A DNA stretch of 17,699 nt from VAXT01 sp964591295 (lineage in GTDB: Bacteria; Actinomycetota; Thermoleophilia; Gaiellales; Gaiellaceae). Under the pieces are notes generated by a model. It was not told the origin of the DNA. It worked only from the letters and a program-made list of their open reading frames with translations, and made no database searches. Shown here piece by piece: positions 1 through 7,611 of the stretch. The stretch covers positions 1-17,699 of the forward strand of contig CAZQAG010000049.1 of the NCBI GenBank assembly GCA_964591295.1, read 5' to 3'. Position 1 is the stretch's first letter. Every line of letters begins with the position of its first letter. The position numbers and the translations under genes are program-made.

Positions 1-809
1 AGGTCGTAGATCTCGTTGAACTCGCGGCCCTTCTTGGCCATCTTGTCGTAGATCGCGTACGAGTGCTTCGCGCGCCCGGAGATCTCGCCCGGGATGTCGC
101 CCCGCTCCAGCTCCTTCGTCAGCACGACCGCAGCCTCGTTCACGTGCTCTTCGCGGTCGGCGCGCCGCTCGGCGACCATCGCCTCGATCTCTGCGTACTT
201 GCGCGGGTGCAGTGTCTGGAACGAAAGATCTTCGAGCTCCCACTTCAGCTTGTGGATGCCGAGCCGGTGGGCAAGCGGCGCATAGACCTCGAGCGTCTCA
301 CGGGCCTTCTGCACCTGCTTCTGGCGGCCGAGGTACTCGAGCGTGCGCATGTTGTGGAGGCGGTCGGCGAGCTTGATCAGGATGACCCGGACGTCGTGGG
401 CCATCGCGACGATCATCTTGCGGTAGTTCTCGGCCTCGGCGTGCTCGCGGCTCTGGAACTGGATCCGCGTCAGCTTCGTCACGCCCTCGACGAGGTTCGC
501 GATCTCGTCGCCGAACTCGGCCCGCACCTCTTCGGCGCTCACCTCTGTGTCTTCGACGACGTCGTGGAGCAGGGCCGCGGCGATCGACTCGTCGTCGAGC
601 CTCAGCTCGGCGCAGATCTTCGCGGCTCCGAACGGGTGGTGGATGAACTGCTCTCCGGAGCGGCGCTCCTGGCCCTCGTGCGCGCGGGACGCGAAGTCGA
701 ACGCCCGGGCGAGCAGCTCGTGGTCGACGTCCGAGTTGTACGTCGCGATCTGCGCAAGCAGCTCCTCGAAGAGGTCTTCGTGGCGTTCCGGAGCTCCGAC
801 TAGGGCCAT
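1..809 (-). CDS. rel: Bifunctional (p)ppGpp synthetase/hydrolase, RelA/SpoT family (5' part)
   Basis: The gene makes and degrades the stringent-response alarmone (p)ppGpp in the cytoplasm. The first 269 codons are visible; the rest runs off the left edge. The HD hydrolase domain is intact. It has an ERRSG...FIHHP segment (about 48-59), HDVVEDTE with H82, D83, E86 and D87, and LIKLADRLHNMRTLEYL with D149 and N153. An intact HD site marks a bifunctional Rel/SpoT-type enzyme rather than a synthetase-only RelA. The synthetase domain begins near residue 240 with GRAKHSYAIYDKM and is cut by the window edge, as are the TGS and ACT domains expected after it. The ATG at 809 is preceded, 6 nt away, by TACAAT and has no Shine-Dalgarno sequence at normal distance, so a leaderless start is likely. 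A TTG two codons upstream is a weaker alternative. A divergent small ORF and methyltransferase gene lie across the 810-892 gap. Confidence 0.95.
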   Translation of the reverse strand, partial: MALVGAPERHEDLFEELLAQIATYNSDVDHELLARAFDFASRAHEGQERRSGEQFIHHPFGAAKICAELRLDDESIAAALLHDVVEDTEVSAEEVRAEFGDEIANLVEGVTKLTRIQFQSREHAEAENYRKMIVAMAHDVRVILIKLADRLHNMRTLEYLGRQKQVQKARETLEVYAPLAHRLGIHKLKWELEDLSFQTLHPRKYAEIEAMVAERRADREEHVNEAAVVLTKELERGDIPGEISGRAKHSYAIYDKMAKKGREFNEIYD

Positions 810-815
810 GCTCAA

Positions 816-821
816 ATTGTA
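816..821 (-). promoter_or_regulatory. Probable -10 hexamer for leaderless rel transcript
   Basis: TACAAT read on the minus strand, with 6 nt between it and the rel ATG at 809. An AGGAGA further upstream is about 20 nt from the ATG, too far for a Shine-Dalgarno. No good -35 is seen at 16-18 nt. The same spacing recurs at six other genes in this window. Confidence 0.55.
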
Positions 822-892
822 GTGAGGGGGTCTCCTGTCACCGTTTTTGCCCGTATCTACAGGAAAGGACTCATCGTTCCGATAGAGAAGAG

Positions 893-1000
893 ATGGCGTC
901 CATGTTCAAAAGACGACTTCGACAACGCCGCGCTCTCGCCGGCCTCACACGGCTGCTGATCGTCCTCTCCGCCACGCATTCGCTAAGCCGCGCGCGCTAG
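893..1000 (+). CDS. Possible small basic peptide upstream of methyltransferase
   Basis: This 35-residue ORF starts at an ATG preceded by AGAAGAG. The peptide starts MASMFKRRLRQRR, is strongly basic over its N-terminal third, continues into a short hydrophobic stretch (LAGLTRLLIVLSA), and ends SRAR. It stops 14 nt before the methyltransferase GTG, so the two could be co-transcribed and this could be a leader peptide or a small membrane-associated protein. The last 15 bases around its stop codon are repeated exactly at the methyltransferase stop (987-1001 and 1733-1747). I do not recognise it. It could equally be chance coding in a GC-rich leader. Confidence 0.3.
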   Translation: MASMFKRRLRQRRALAGLTRLLIVLSATHSLSRAR

Positions 1001-1014
1001 CCGAGGCGGTCGTA

Positions 1015-1746
1015 GTGCCGTGGTACCACGCGGTCGCCGAGCGCGATCACGACATCCAGAACCCGACGAGCCGCGAGAAGATCCGCATGCTCGGCGAGTG
1101 GCTGCGCTTCGGACCTGACACGAGGGTGCTCGACATCGCCTGTGGCCGCGGCGGGCCTGCGCTCATCCTGGCCTCGACCTTTGGCTGTCGGATAACCGGC
1201 GTCGAGCGGGCTCCTGAGTTCGCCGCCGTCGCTCGCGAGCGGGTCGCGGCCGCCGGGCTGGACGACCTCATTGAGCTCATCGAGGGCGATGCGCGCGATT
1301 GGCCGCTCGAGAGGGACAACTGGGACGCCGCGCTCTGCCTCGGAGCCACTTTCATCTGGGACGACCTCGACGGGACGCTTGCGGCGCTCGTGCCGGCCGT
1401 CAAACCCAGCGGACACGTCGTCGTGGGCGAGCCCTACTGGAGACGGCCGCCGCCAGACGGGACGGACGACATGGGCTACTTCTCCCTCGCCGAGACGGTG
1501 CAGCGATTCGAGCGGGCACAGCTCGCCACCGTTGGAGTGATCGCCGCTTCCCGCGATGACTGGGACCGATACGAGTCGTTGCACTGGTGGGCCGTGGAGG
1601 ACTGGCTGCAGGAGCACCCCAACGATCCGGAAGCGGCCGACCTGCAGCGCGAATACGAGGACCACAAGCGCCGCTACCTCGAGACGAACCGCGAGTTCCT
1701 CGGCTGGGCGATCCTCGTCGGCAGGCGCCTACGCCGCGCGCGCTAG
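1015..1746 (+). CDS. Class I SAM-dependent methyltransferase
   Basis: A 243-residue cytoplasmic protein with a Rossmann-type methyltransferase core. Motif I is VLDIACGRGG (about 38-47). The acidic residue after strand 2 is the E in GVERAPEF (about 62-69). EGDARDW (about 89-95) is motif II-like, followed by DAALCLGATFIWDDL (motif III/IV region) and a GHVVVGEPYW strand. This supports methyl transfer from SAM. The substrate cannot be read from the sequence. The GTG at 1015 is chosen because GAGGCGG lies 4 nt upstream and the N-terminus is typical of Methyltransf_11/25 proteins. The 3' end overlaps the convergent recJ 3' end by 18 bp (1729-1746). It is one of several isolated plus-strand genes in an otherwise minus-strand conserved block. 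Confidence 0.85.
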   Translation: MPWYHAVAERDHDIQNPTSREKIRMLGEWLRFGPDTRVLDIACGRGGPALILASTFGCRITGVERAPEFAAVARERVAAAGLDDLIELIEGDARDWPLERDNWDAALCLGATFIWDDLDGTLAALVPAVKPSGHVVVGEPYWRRPPPDGTDDMGYFSLAETVQRFERAQLATVGVIAASRDDWDRYESLHWWAVEDWLQEHPNDPEAADLQREYEDHKRRYLETNREFLGWAILVGRRLRRAR

Positions 1747-3606
1747 CGCCGGCTCTGCGAGCAGCGCCCGGAACGCCTCCGACTCGAGTAGCGGCCTCTT
1801 GCCGCTGGCCTGCTCGCCGAGGGCGAGCTCGCTGAACACGGCTTCGGCCTCAGCGGCGCGCTGCGCACCGTCGAGCCGCCACTGCCCGGCGAGCCACTCG
1901 CGCAGGTCCTCGTACCCCTCGGGCGCGTCGAGGACGCGGCGGACGACGAGCTGCGGCGAGACCGTGCCGTTCCAGTGGTTCTCCTCCAAACGGAAGACGA
2001 CGTCGTAGCGGCCGGGCCTCCGATAGCGGTCGAGCTGGGAGCCCTGGCCGAACGCGATTGCGCTGCCGGCATCGTCGCCGCGCTCGCGGACGCGGAAGCG
2101 GAGGTGCTTGCCGTCGCCCACCGGCGCGAGCTCGCCCAGCTCGCATGAGGGCAGGAGCAGCGTGATGCCCGGGTTCCCCAGTCCGAACGGGGCCAGCTGC
2201 CGCAGCTCGGAGCAGAGATCGAGCGTCAGCTCTCGGCCGGAGACGACGGCGTCGACCTTCGTGACCGAGCGCAGGTCTTCTTCGGTTAGCGCGGCATCCG
2301 CATGCGCAGCGAAGGCATCGGCAAAGGCGTTCACGTTCTCGGGCCGGATCGAGAGGCCCGCCGCCGCGCGATGGCCGCCGAAGCGCTCGAGATGCTCGGC
2401 GCAGGCCGCGAGCCCTCCGTGCAGGTCGAAGGCGCCCGGCGAGCGGCCGGAGCCCTTCCACTCCTCCCCCGCGCCCGCGATCAGCACCACAGGCCGGTGG
2501 AACCGCTCGACGAGGCGCGAGGCGACGATCCCGATCACGCCCTCGTGCCAGCCCTCGTCCGCGAGCACGTAGCCCCGGTGCCGCTGTTTCGCCTCGGGCC
2601 ATTCGGCGACCTTCGCGATCGCTTCGCGGAGGATGCGGCTCTCGACTCCCTGGCGCTCGCGGTTCAGCCACTCGAGCTCGTGCGCCAGGCGACCGGCTTC
2701 GTCCGAGTCCTCGGTGAGTAGGAGGTCGAGCGCCGCACCGGGTCGACACAGGCGGCCCGATGCGTTGATCCTGGGCGCGAGGCGGAAGCCGACCGCGCCC
2801 TCGTCGACGCGGGCCGGGTCGACGCCGGCGGCCTTCATGAGCGCCCGGAGCCCCGGCTTCTGCGTCCGCGCGAGGGCGCGCAGGCCGGCGAGCGCAAGCG
2901 CCCGGTTCTCGTCCACGAGCGGGACGACGTCGGAGATCGTCGCGAGGGCGACGAGATCGAGGTGCCGGGCGAGCAGCTCGCTTCCCGGGCCGAGCAGCGC
3001 CTCTCCGAGCTTGTAGACGACCCCTGTGCCACACAGCTCGGGGAACGGATAGTCGGAAGGGCGCGTCGCGACGACAGGGCAGTCCGGGAGCGTCTCGCCG
3101 GGCCGGTGGTGGTCTGTGACGACCACGTCGAGGCCGCGCGCACGCGCTTCGGCGACCTCCTCGACCGCGGTGACGCCGCAGTCCACGGTCAGGACGAGCC
3201 CGCATCCCTCGTCCGCGAGGCGCGCGAGGGTCTCTCGCTGCAAGCCGTAGCCTTCCTCGAAGCGGCTCGGCAGGTGCCACTCGACGTCGGCACCGAGCTC
3301 GCGCAGGATGAGGACGGCCAGCGCCGTCGCGCAGATCCCGTCGGCGTCGTAGTCGCCGTGGACGCAGATCCGTTTGCCGGCGGAGATCGCGCCCTTGATC
3401 GTCTCGACCGCGCCGCTCATGTCGCCGAGCAGGAAGGGGTCGTGGCCGGGCAGCTCGCCGGCGAGGAAGGCTTTCGCCTCCTCCGCCTTCTCGTACCCGC
3501 GTCGGACGAGGACGCGAGCGGTCGTTTCGCTGACGCCGAGTGCCTCTGCCAGCGCACCCGCCTCGCCCTGCGGGCACGGACTGATCGTCCAGGTGCCCTC
3601 ATGCAT
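1729..3606 (-). CDS. recJ: Single-stranded-DNA-specific exonuclease RecJ
   Basis: RecJ degrades single-stranded DNA 5' to 3' in recombinational and mismatch repair. The 625-residue length fits the bacterial family. DHH phosphoesterase motifs occur in order: motif I CVHGDYDADG (metal ligands within D85-D89), motif II LTVDCGVT (D142), motif III VVTDHHRP (D165, H166, H167) and motif IV LCGTGVVYKL. The DHHA1 substrate-binding domain follows, with GSGRSPGAFDLHGGL and RFGGHRAAAGLSI, and then an OB-like C-terminal domain. The ATG at 3606 follows a poor Shine-Dalgarno region, and a TACCGT lies 9 nt upstream. It is transcribed divergently from the acidic protein at 3668. In related genomes recJ usually sits close to rel and the ruv operon, as here. 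Confidence 0.96.
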   Translation of the reverse strand: MHEGTWTISPCPQGEAGALAEALGVSETTARVLVRRGYEKAEEAKAFLAGELPGHDPFLLGDMSGAVETIKGAISAGKRICVHGDYDADGICATALAVLILRELGADVEWHLPSRFEEGYGLQRETLARLADEGCGLVLTVDCGVTAVEEVAEARARGLDVVVTDHHRPGETLPDCPVVATRPSDYPFPELCGTGVVYKLGEALLGPGSELLARHLDLVALATISDVVPLVDENRALALAGLRALARTQKPGLRALMKAAGVDPARVDEGAVGFRLAPRINASGRLCRPGAALDLLLTEDSDEAGRLAHELEWLNRERQGVESRILREAIAKVAEWPEAKQRHRGYVLADEGWHEGVIGIVASRLVERFHRPVVLIAGAGEEWKGSGRSPGAFDLHGGLAACAEHLERFGGHRAAAGLSIRPENVNAFADAFAAHADAALTEEDLRSVTKVDAVVSGRELTLDLCSELRQLAPFGLGNPGITLLLPSCELGELAPVGDGKHLRFRVRERGDDAGSAIAFGQGSQLDRYRRPGRYDVVFRLEENHWNGTVSPQLVVRRVLDAPEGYEDLREWLAGQWRLDGAQRAAEAEAVFSELALGEQASGKRPLLESEAFRALLAEPALARAA

Positions 3607-3654
3607 AGCCCGGCCACGGTACGGAGGGAGTCGGACGGCGCCAGAGCCTCCAAC

Positions 3655-3660
3655 TATCCT
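3655..3660 (+). promoter_or_regulatory. Probable -10 hexamer for leaderless transcript
   Basis: TATCCT, 7 nt upstream of the GTG at 3668. No Shine-Dalgarno sequence precedes that GTG, so the predicted transcription start coincides with the start codon. Confidence 0.5.
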
Positions 3661-3667
3661 TGGCTGC

Positions 3668-4126
3668 GTGACGATCGAGGCGAACTACTCATCCGGCGAG
3701 GACTACATGGTCGAGTTCCTCGGGTACCGGTTCGCATTCAACGCAGAAGATTTCGAGCAGCGCGTGACCGGGGCCGCCGTCAAGCTCGGGCTCGTCGACA
3801 GCAACGACCTGGACGAGGACGAGACCGCCGACCTCGTCGAGCTCGCCGCCGACGGGCGGATCGAGGAGGCGCGCAGCCCGCTCGGGCGCTACCTCGTGCG
3901 CCACTGGGAGGCCCTTTCGCTCGTCAAGGGCGAGTCCCTCGTCTACTGGCTGCGCAAGCTCGTCTTCCGCGGCGCCTGGCTCGACCACCGGGTCAAGGAG
4001 GGCCTGCTGGACGTGGACTGGGACGAGGTGGAGGCCGAATTCGGCTACCGCGACCCGCGCGGCGACCGGACGCTCCTCGAACTGGCGCCCGTGCCGTCAT
4101 GGCACGAGGTCCAATTCAGGCGTTAG
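3668..4126 (+). CDS. Acidic protein of unknown function
   Basis: This 152-residue protein begins VTIEANYSSGEDYMVEF and is rich in Asp and Glu (for example SNDLDEDETADLVELAADGRIEE), with no signal peptide or membrane segment. It has aromatic and basic clusters in its second half (VYWLRKLVFRGAWLDHRVKEG) followed by DVDWDEVEAEFGYRDPRGD. It looks like a folded, soluble alpha-helical protein; I do not recognise the family. GTG 3668 is chosen because TATCCT lies 7 nt upstream (leaderless). The alternative is ATG 3707, which has a GGCGAGGA-like sequence just before it and would give 139 residues. The frame stays open upstream to 3374 but that part is antisense to recJ and implausible. The next gene on the same strand is the broken DUF6197 gene. 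Confidence 0.7.
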   Translation: MTIEANYSSGEDYMVEFLGYRFAFNAEDFEQRVTGAAVKLGLVDSNDLDEDETADLVELAADGRIEEARSPLGRYLVRHWEALSLVKGESLVYWLRKLVFRGAWLDHRVKEGLLDVDWDEVEAEFGYRDPRGDRTLLELAPVPSWHEVQFRR

Positions 4127-4176
4127 ACGGAGGTTTCGCCTTTGCCGATGGTGCTACCCTTTCGGCAAGGAAGGAC

Positions 4177-4552
4177 GTGCCCCAGGCAGCCGAACATACG
4201 GCTGCGGCGATGCTGAGCGAGGCTCGCGGCCTCCTCCTCAGAGGTTGGTCTCGCGATGCCCAGGCACGGGACCGGACGGGAAGCGTGGTGCCCGCCTGGA
4301 GCGAAGACGCTCGGGCTTGGTCCGTCCTCGGCGCGCTCCTGGCGAGCTGGCATCACCAGAACGGTGAGACCGTCGAACTGGACTTCGTGGCGCACGGATT
4401 CGATGCGCTCGCTCTCGGCGAAAGCCACGCAGGCACTCGGAGACGTGACGGGCACTGCGAGCATCGAGCGCTGGAACGACGATGCGGGGCGCACCCTCGC
4501 CGAGGTGATCGCAACGATCGATCGCGCCGTGGAACTACTCGAGGGCTACTAG
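4177..4552 (+). pseudogene. DUF6197-like protein, interrupted by a single-base frameshift
   Basis: Two adjacent reading frames together spell one DUF6197-like protein. The first frame gives VPQAAEHTAAAMLSEARGLL, then LRGWSRDAQARD, then SVLGALLASW and VAHGFDALAL. The second, offset by +1, gives AKATQALGDVTG, SIERWNDDAGRT and AEVIATIDRAVELLEGY. Deleting one G in the TCGGCG at about 4410-4415 joins them seamlessly (FDALALAKATQALGD). The hallmark family features are GW near the N-terminus, a central LGAL, and W-N-D-x-x-GRT...EV...DRA at the C-terminus. GTG 4177 is chosen because AAGG lies 6 nt upstream; ATG 4210 is an alternative. A TACCCT -10-like hexamer is at 4155-4160. The function of the family is unknown to me. 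The break could be a sequencing error or a real inactivation. The stop codon shares CTAG with the convergent gene. Confidence 0.7.
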
Positions 4553-5781
4553 TTGCGCGCTTGGTCAACGAAGATCGATGTCCAGCCCCGTCCTGAGCCA
4601 TCCCGATAGAGAGCACTTTCAGGGAAGGCGCTCCGCTTCCCGTCGAAATCGAACGAAGGCCCTGGAAATCTCTGTGGGCTGTTGCGTGGGTCGTAGTGAC
4701 CCAGGACTCGTACGTTCGAGCCATCAAGCGACGCGACCACGAGGTCGGAGCCGAACGATTGGCAACCCCCGGCTGATCGTACGAACATCAGCCGGTCACC
4801 CACCAGCCTGACCTCCTGCGACGAACCCGAGGATCGCCCTGGGACGAACCGCAACCTCGGCTGTTCCGAGGGAGAAGACCAGACGACCTGCAGGATGTAA
4901 CACCTGTTGCCTTCGCGTGAAATCCAAGCGGCCACTTTTCCGTCGGACTGGACGTCGAGCGAACCGATCATGTCCACGCGAAGCCGGCTCGGCAACGTAA
5001 CCGTGTAGGCGATCCGCCGGCGGATCTGGTCGTAGACGACGAGCCGGGGATCGCGAAGGTCGCTGGTCGGCAACTCGCCTCGATCCCGGTTCCACGCAAG
5101 AAACCGCCGCGATGCCGTCACTTGCGTGAATCCGCCCAGAGGGAAGCGTGTCACCACGTCGCGGGTCGGCCTCTGCCCCACGAACGTTGCGGCTACGACG
5201 CGGTGTTCAAGGCGTCGTTTCTTGCAGCCGTCGAGGCGGCCCGAGTAGACGACCTGTCTTCCCGTGACGGCGACATCATGAGGCCAGAACTGCCCGGCGG
5301 GACACCTGCCCGGGCCGCCCGCCACGCGCTGAAATCGACCAGACCCGAGACGAGCCCTCACTTCATAGAAGAGCCACACGAGATCACCAGGACGCATGCA
5401 GGACGGCCTGCATTTGGGTATTCGGCTAACCCCGACGCGGCGAACGAAGGCAACGACGCCCGGCGATGCGTCGAGGGAATCGAGGTTCTGAAAGACCCTC
5501 GACTCGTAGCTGCTTGGGTCTTGAAACCGTGGCGGGAGAGGAACATGCGGAGCCTCGTAGATGCGCACTGGACCGTTTGGCCCGACGGAGTACACCGCGG
5601 GGCGTTCGACGTTATCCGTCATGTAAAGCACTTCTGATCCGGAAAATGTCGCGCCTACCACCGAGCCTGAGCCGTCGAGGCGAGCGACTTCTCGCCGCTC
5701 AAGCGGCCCCGCGCCAGCGAGCGAAACCAGGACGCAAGCGGTCACGCTCGCCGTAGCAACCACGAACTGTGGCGCGATCAT
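4549..5781 (-). CDS. Secreted protein of unknown function, possibly beta-propeller-like
   Basis: A 410-residue protein with an N-terminal signal-type segment (MIAPQFVVATASVTACVLVS then LAGAG), so probably exported or lipid-free periplasmic/cell-wall. The mature part is all-beta in character. Repeating strand-turn-strand blocks end in phrases such as VVAFVRRVGV, RQVVYSGRL, RFLAWNRDRG, KVAAWISREG, DRLMFVRSAGG and LVVASLDGSNVRVLG. This is the rhythm of TolB/WD-like propeller repeats, though no signature motif proves it. Cysteines occur in pairs (IPKCRPSC, YSGRLDGC, GGCQSF), consistent with disulfides outside the cell. ATG 5781 is preferred because AGAAGGGA lies about 5 nt upstream and it starts the signal peptide. 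An in-frame ATG at 5898 would add codons read out of the 149-bp repeat. Gene neighbours do not reveal a role; it occupies the place between ruvB and recJ where secD-secF often sits. Confidence 0.75.
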   Translation of the reverse strand: MIAPQFVVATASVTACVLVSLAGAGPLERREVARLDGSGSVVGATFSGSEVLYMTDNVERPAVYSVGPNGPVRIYEAPHVPLPPRFQDPSSYESRVFQNLDSLDASPGVVAFVRRVGVSRIPKCRPSCMRPGDLVWLFYEVRARLGSGRFQRVAGGPGRCPAGQFWPHDVAVTGRQVVYSGRLDGCKKRRLEHRVVAATFVGQRPTRDVVTRFPLGGFTQVTASRRFLAWNRDRGELPTSDLRDPRLVVYDQIRRRIAYTVTLPSRLRVDMIGSLDVQSDGKVAAWISREGNRCYILQVVWSSPSEQPRLRFVPGRSSGSSQEVRLVGDRLMFVRSAGGCQSFGSDLVVASLDGSNVRVLGHYDPRNSPQRFPGPSFDFDGKRSAFPESALYRDGSGRGWTSIFVDQARN

Positions 5782-5851
5782 CGGGTCCCTTCTTCCCGCG
5801 AAACAGCATGAACAAGAGTAGCGAGGAACAGGGATCAATCGCCCTAAGTGA

Positions 5852-5998
5852 CTGGCCGGTCTCACGAGAGCTCGGACACCAAAGCTCGACCGTGGCATGG
5901 GCGGGCTGATCGAACCGTTGTTCCTCGGCTTGTGTGCTCTTAGTCGCGGAAAGTGCGAAGCACTTTGCGCGAGTCCCGGGCCCGTGGCCCGGGACCTC
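5852..5998 (+). repeat. 149-bp interspersed structured repeat, copy 1
   Basis: The sequence from CTGGCCGG to GGACCTCC aligns along its length with the copy at 16548-16698 and with the array units at 12064-12585. Its 3' third holds two adjacent hairpins. Hairpin A is 13 positions with a GAA loop (5944-5956 pairs with 5960-5972; one G-G mismatch at 5949/5967). Hairpin B is a perfect 10-bp GC stem with a CGT loop (5973-5982 pairs with 5986-5995). The ruvB stop codon begins immediately after it, on the opposite strand. The 5' half is less conserved and lies just upstream of the secreted-protein gene. No transposase is visible. Confidence 0.9.
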
Positions 5999-7015
5999 CT
6001 AGAAAAGGGCTTCTTCCTTCTTCGCGGCGCCGACGTGGGCTCGGCCGCGCTTCGTCACGACGCGGCCGCGCGGGGTGCGCTGGATGAAGCCGAGCTGCAG
6101 CAGATACGGCTCGTAGACGTCCTCGACCGTGTCCGGCTCCTCGCCAAGGGCCACGGCCAGCGTGGACAGGCCCACCGGGCCGCCGTCGAAGCGCTCGACG
6201 ATCGCTCGCAGGAGCTCACGGTCGGTGCGCTCGAGGCCATGGCTGTCGACTTCGAGCAGCTCGAGAGCCTCCGCGGCGATCGCGGTGGTGATCACGCCCT
6301 CGTGACGCACCTCGGCGACGTCGCGCACCCGCCGCAGGATGCGGTTCGCCACGCGAGGCGTGCCACGAGAGCGAGCTGCGATCTGGTCGGCCGCGTCGTC
6401 GGCGATCTTGACGCCGATGATCCCGGCGGAGCGGCGGACGATGATGCCGAGCTCCGCCGGCGCGTAGTACTCGAGCCGGTAGGTCATCCCGAAGCGGTCG
6501 CGCAACGGCGTCGTCAGGAGGCCCGTGCGCGTCGTCGCGCCGACGAGCGTGAACGGCGGCACCTCGAGGGTGAGCGTTCGCGCCGCGTGCCCCTGGCCGA
6601 CGATGATGTCCAGCCGAAAGTCCTCGAGCGCCGGATAGAGCACCTCCTCGACCGCGCTGCTCAGGCGGTGGATCTCGTCGATGAACAAAACGTCGCGCGG
6701 CTCGAGCGCGGTCAGGAGCGCCGCCATGTCGCCCTTCCGCTCGAGCGCGGGGCCGGCGACACAACGGATGCCAACGCCGAGCTCCTCGCGCACGATGTAC
6801 GCGAGGCTCGTCTTGCCCAGCCCCGGCGGCCCGACGAGCAGCACGTGATCGAGCGCCTCCTCGCGCGCGCGAGAGGCTTGAAGCGCGATGTCGAGCTGCT
6901 CCTTGAGGCGTTCCTGCCCGACGAAGTCGTCGAGCCGGCGGGGACGCAGCGAGCGGTCGAGCTCGTCCTCGTCGGGACGAACGCTCGGCGCCAGGAACTG
7001 CTCGGGCTCGGTCAC
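5999..7015 (-). CDS. ruvB: Holliday junction branch migration ATPase RuvB
   Basis: RuvB is the hexameric AAA+ motor that, loaded by RuvA, drives branch migration of Holliday junctions. The 338-residue length fits the family. Visible elements are the N-terminal SLRPRRLDDFVGQE box, Walker A GPPGLGKTSLA, ERKGDMAALLTALE, Walker B LFIDEIHRL, sensor 1 LVGATTRTGLL, the arginine-finger region PLRDRFGMTYRL, sensor 2 RGTPRVANRILRRVRD, and the C-terminal winged helix ending in GFIQRTPRGRV. The GTG start overlaps the ruvA TGA by 4 bases (GTGA), so translation is coupled. Downstream, the stop codon abuts a twin-hairpin repeat that may end or stabilise the transcript. Confidence 0.97.
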   Translation of the reverse strand: MTEPEQFLAPSVRPDEDELDRSLRPRRLDDFVGQERLKEQLDIALQASRAREEALDHVLLVGPPGLGKTSLAYIVREELGVGIRCVAGPALERKGDMAALLTALEPRDVLFIDEIHRLSSAVEEVLYPALEDFRLDIIVGQGHAARTLTLEVPPFTLVGATTRTGLLTTPLRDRFGMTYRLEYYAPAELGIIVRRSAGIIGVKIADDAADQIAARSRGTPRVANRILRRVRDVAEVRHEGVITTAIAAEALELLEVDSHGLERTDRELLRAIVERFDGGPVGLSTLAVALGEEPDTVEDVYEPYLLQLGFIQRTPRGRVVTKRGRAHVGAAKKEEALF

Positions 7016-7566
7016 GCAGCCCTCAGGGCCTGGCGCACCCGCTCCTCGGGCGCAGCTTCGGGATCGGTCGTCGCAAGCGCGCGGTCAGCTTCGACCACCG
7101 AGTAGCCGAGCTCGAGGAGCGCATCACGCGCCACGAAGTCGGGGGCGCCGTCGGAGCCGACTTCCTCGAGGCCAAGCTTCTCCTTCAGCTCGAGCACGAC
7201 GCGCTCGGCGGTCTTCTTGCCGACTCCCGGAATGGCGATGAACCGGGCCGTGTCCTCGAGCACGATCGCGCGCCGCAGCTCCGCGGGCGTCGAGCCCGAG
7301 ACGATCAGCAGCGCGACCTTGGGCCCGACTCCGGAGACCGACAGCAGATGCTCGAAGAGCTCCCGCTCGGCCGGCTCGGCGAAGCCGAAGAGCTGGAGCG
7401 CGTCCTCGCGGACGTGCAGGTAGGTGTCGACGGTCACCTCTCGAGCCTCCTTGGCCTTCTGAAGCGCCCGGGACGTCATCCGCAGCAGGTATCCCACTCC
7501 GCCCACGTCCAGCACGACCCCGTCGGGCGTCCGCGCGACGGGGGTTCCAGTCAAACGCGCGATCAC
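7012..7566 (-). CDS. ruvA: Holliday junction DNA-binding protein RuvA
   Basis: RuvA is the tetrameric protein that binds four-way junctions and recruits RuvB. It is 184 residues, slightly shorter than the roughly 200 usual. It starts MIARLTGT and has the OB-fold phrase DVGGVGYLLRM and the TYLHVREDALQLFGFAEPAERELF segment. The two helix-hairpin-helix motifs are LLSVSGVGPKVALLIVS and FIAIPGVGKKTAERVVLELK. The RuvB-binding domain III follows a short acidic linker. The GTG at 7566 is preceded by GAGGG 4 nt upstream. A 160-bp structured gap separates it from ruvC, and it overlaps ruvB by 4 bp. Confidence 0.96.
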   Translation of the reverse strand: MIARLTGTPVARTPDGVVLDVGGVGYLLRMTSRALQKAKEAREVTVDTYLHVREDALQLFGFAEPAERELFEHLLSVSGVGPKVALLIVSGSTPAELRRAIVLEDTARFIAIPGVGKKTAERVVLELKEKLGLEEVGSDGAPDFVARDALLELGYSVVEADRALATTDPEAAPEERVRQALRAA

Positions 7567-7587
7567 GCGGCCCTCGCGTCCCTGGCC

Positions 7588-7608
7588 GGCCTCGGCTCCG
7601 CCGAGGCC
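7588..7608 (-). other. Perfect hairpin in the ruvA 5' leader
   Basis: GGCCTCGGC-TCC-GCCGAGGCC: a 9-bp perfect stem with a 3-base loop, ending 21 bp upstream of the ruvA GTG. There is no T-tract, so it is not a classical terminator. It could regulate ruvA translation. Confidence 0.6.
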
Positions 7609-7611
7609 TGA

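Noticed and set aside
63..822. Plus-strand ORFs opposite rel
   Set aside because: The minus strand encodes an unmistakable Rel with HD and synthetase motifs; the opposite frames are GC-driven shadows.
2962..4596. Single 544-codon plus-strand gene
   Set aside because: Its first part is antisense to recJ and its middle is out of frame with the protein at 3668-4126. Only the part after about 4177 matches a known family.
5782..5898. Longer start for the secreted protein at ATG 5898
   Set aside because: It would place non-hydrophobic codons, partly read from the repeat, in front of a good signal peptide with its own ribosome-binding site.
5897..7105. 402-codon plus-strand ORF
   Set aside because: Antisense to ruvB, which is certain; it starts inside the structured repeat.
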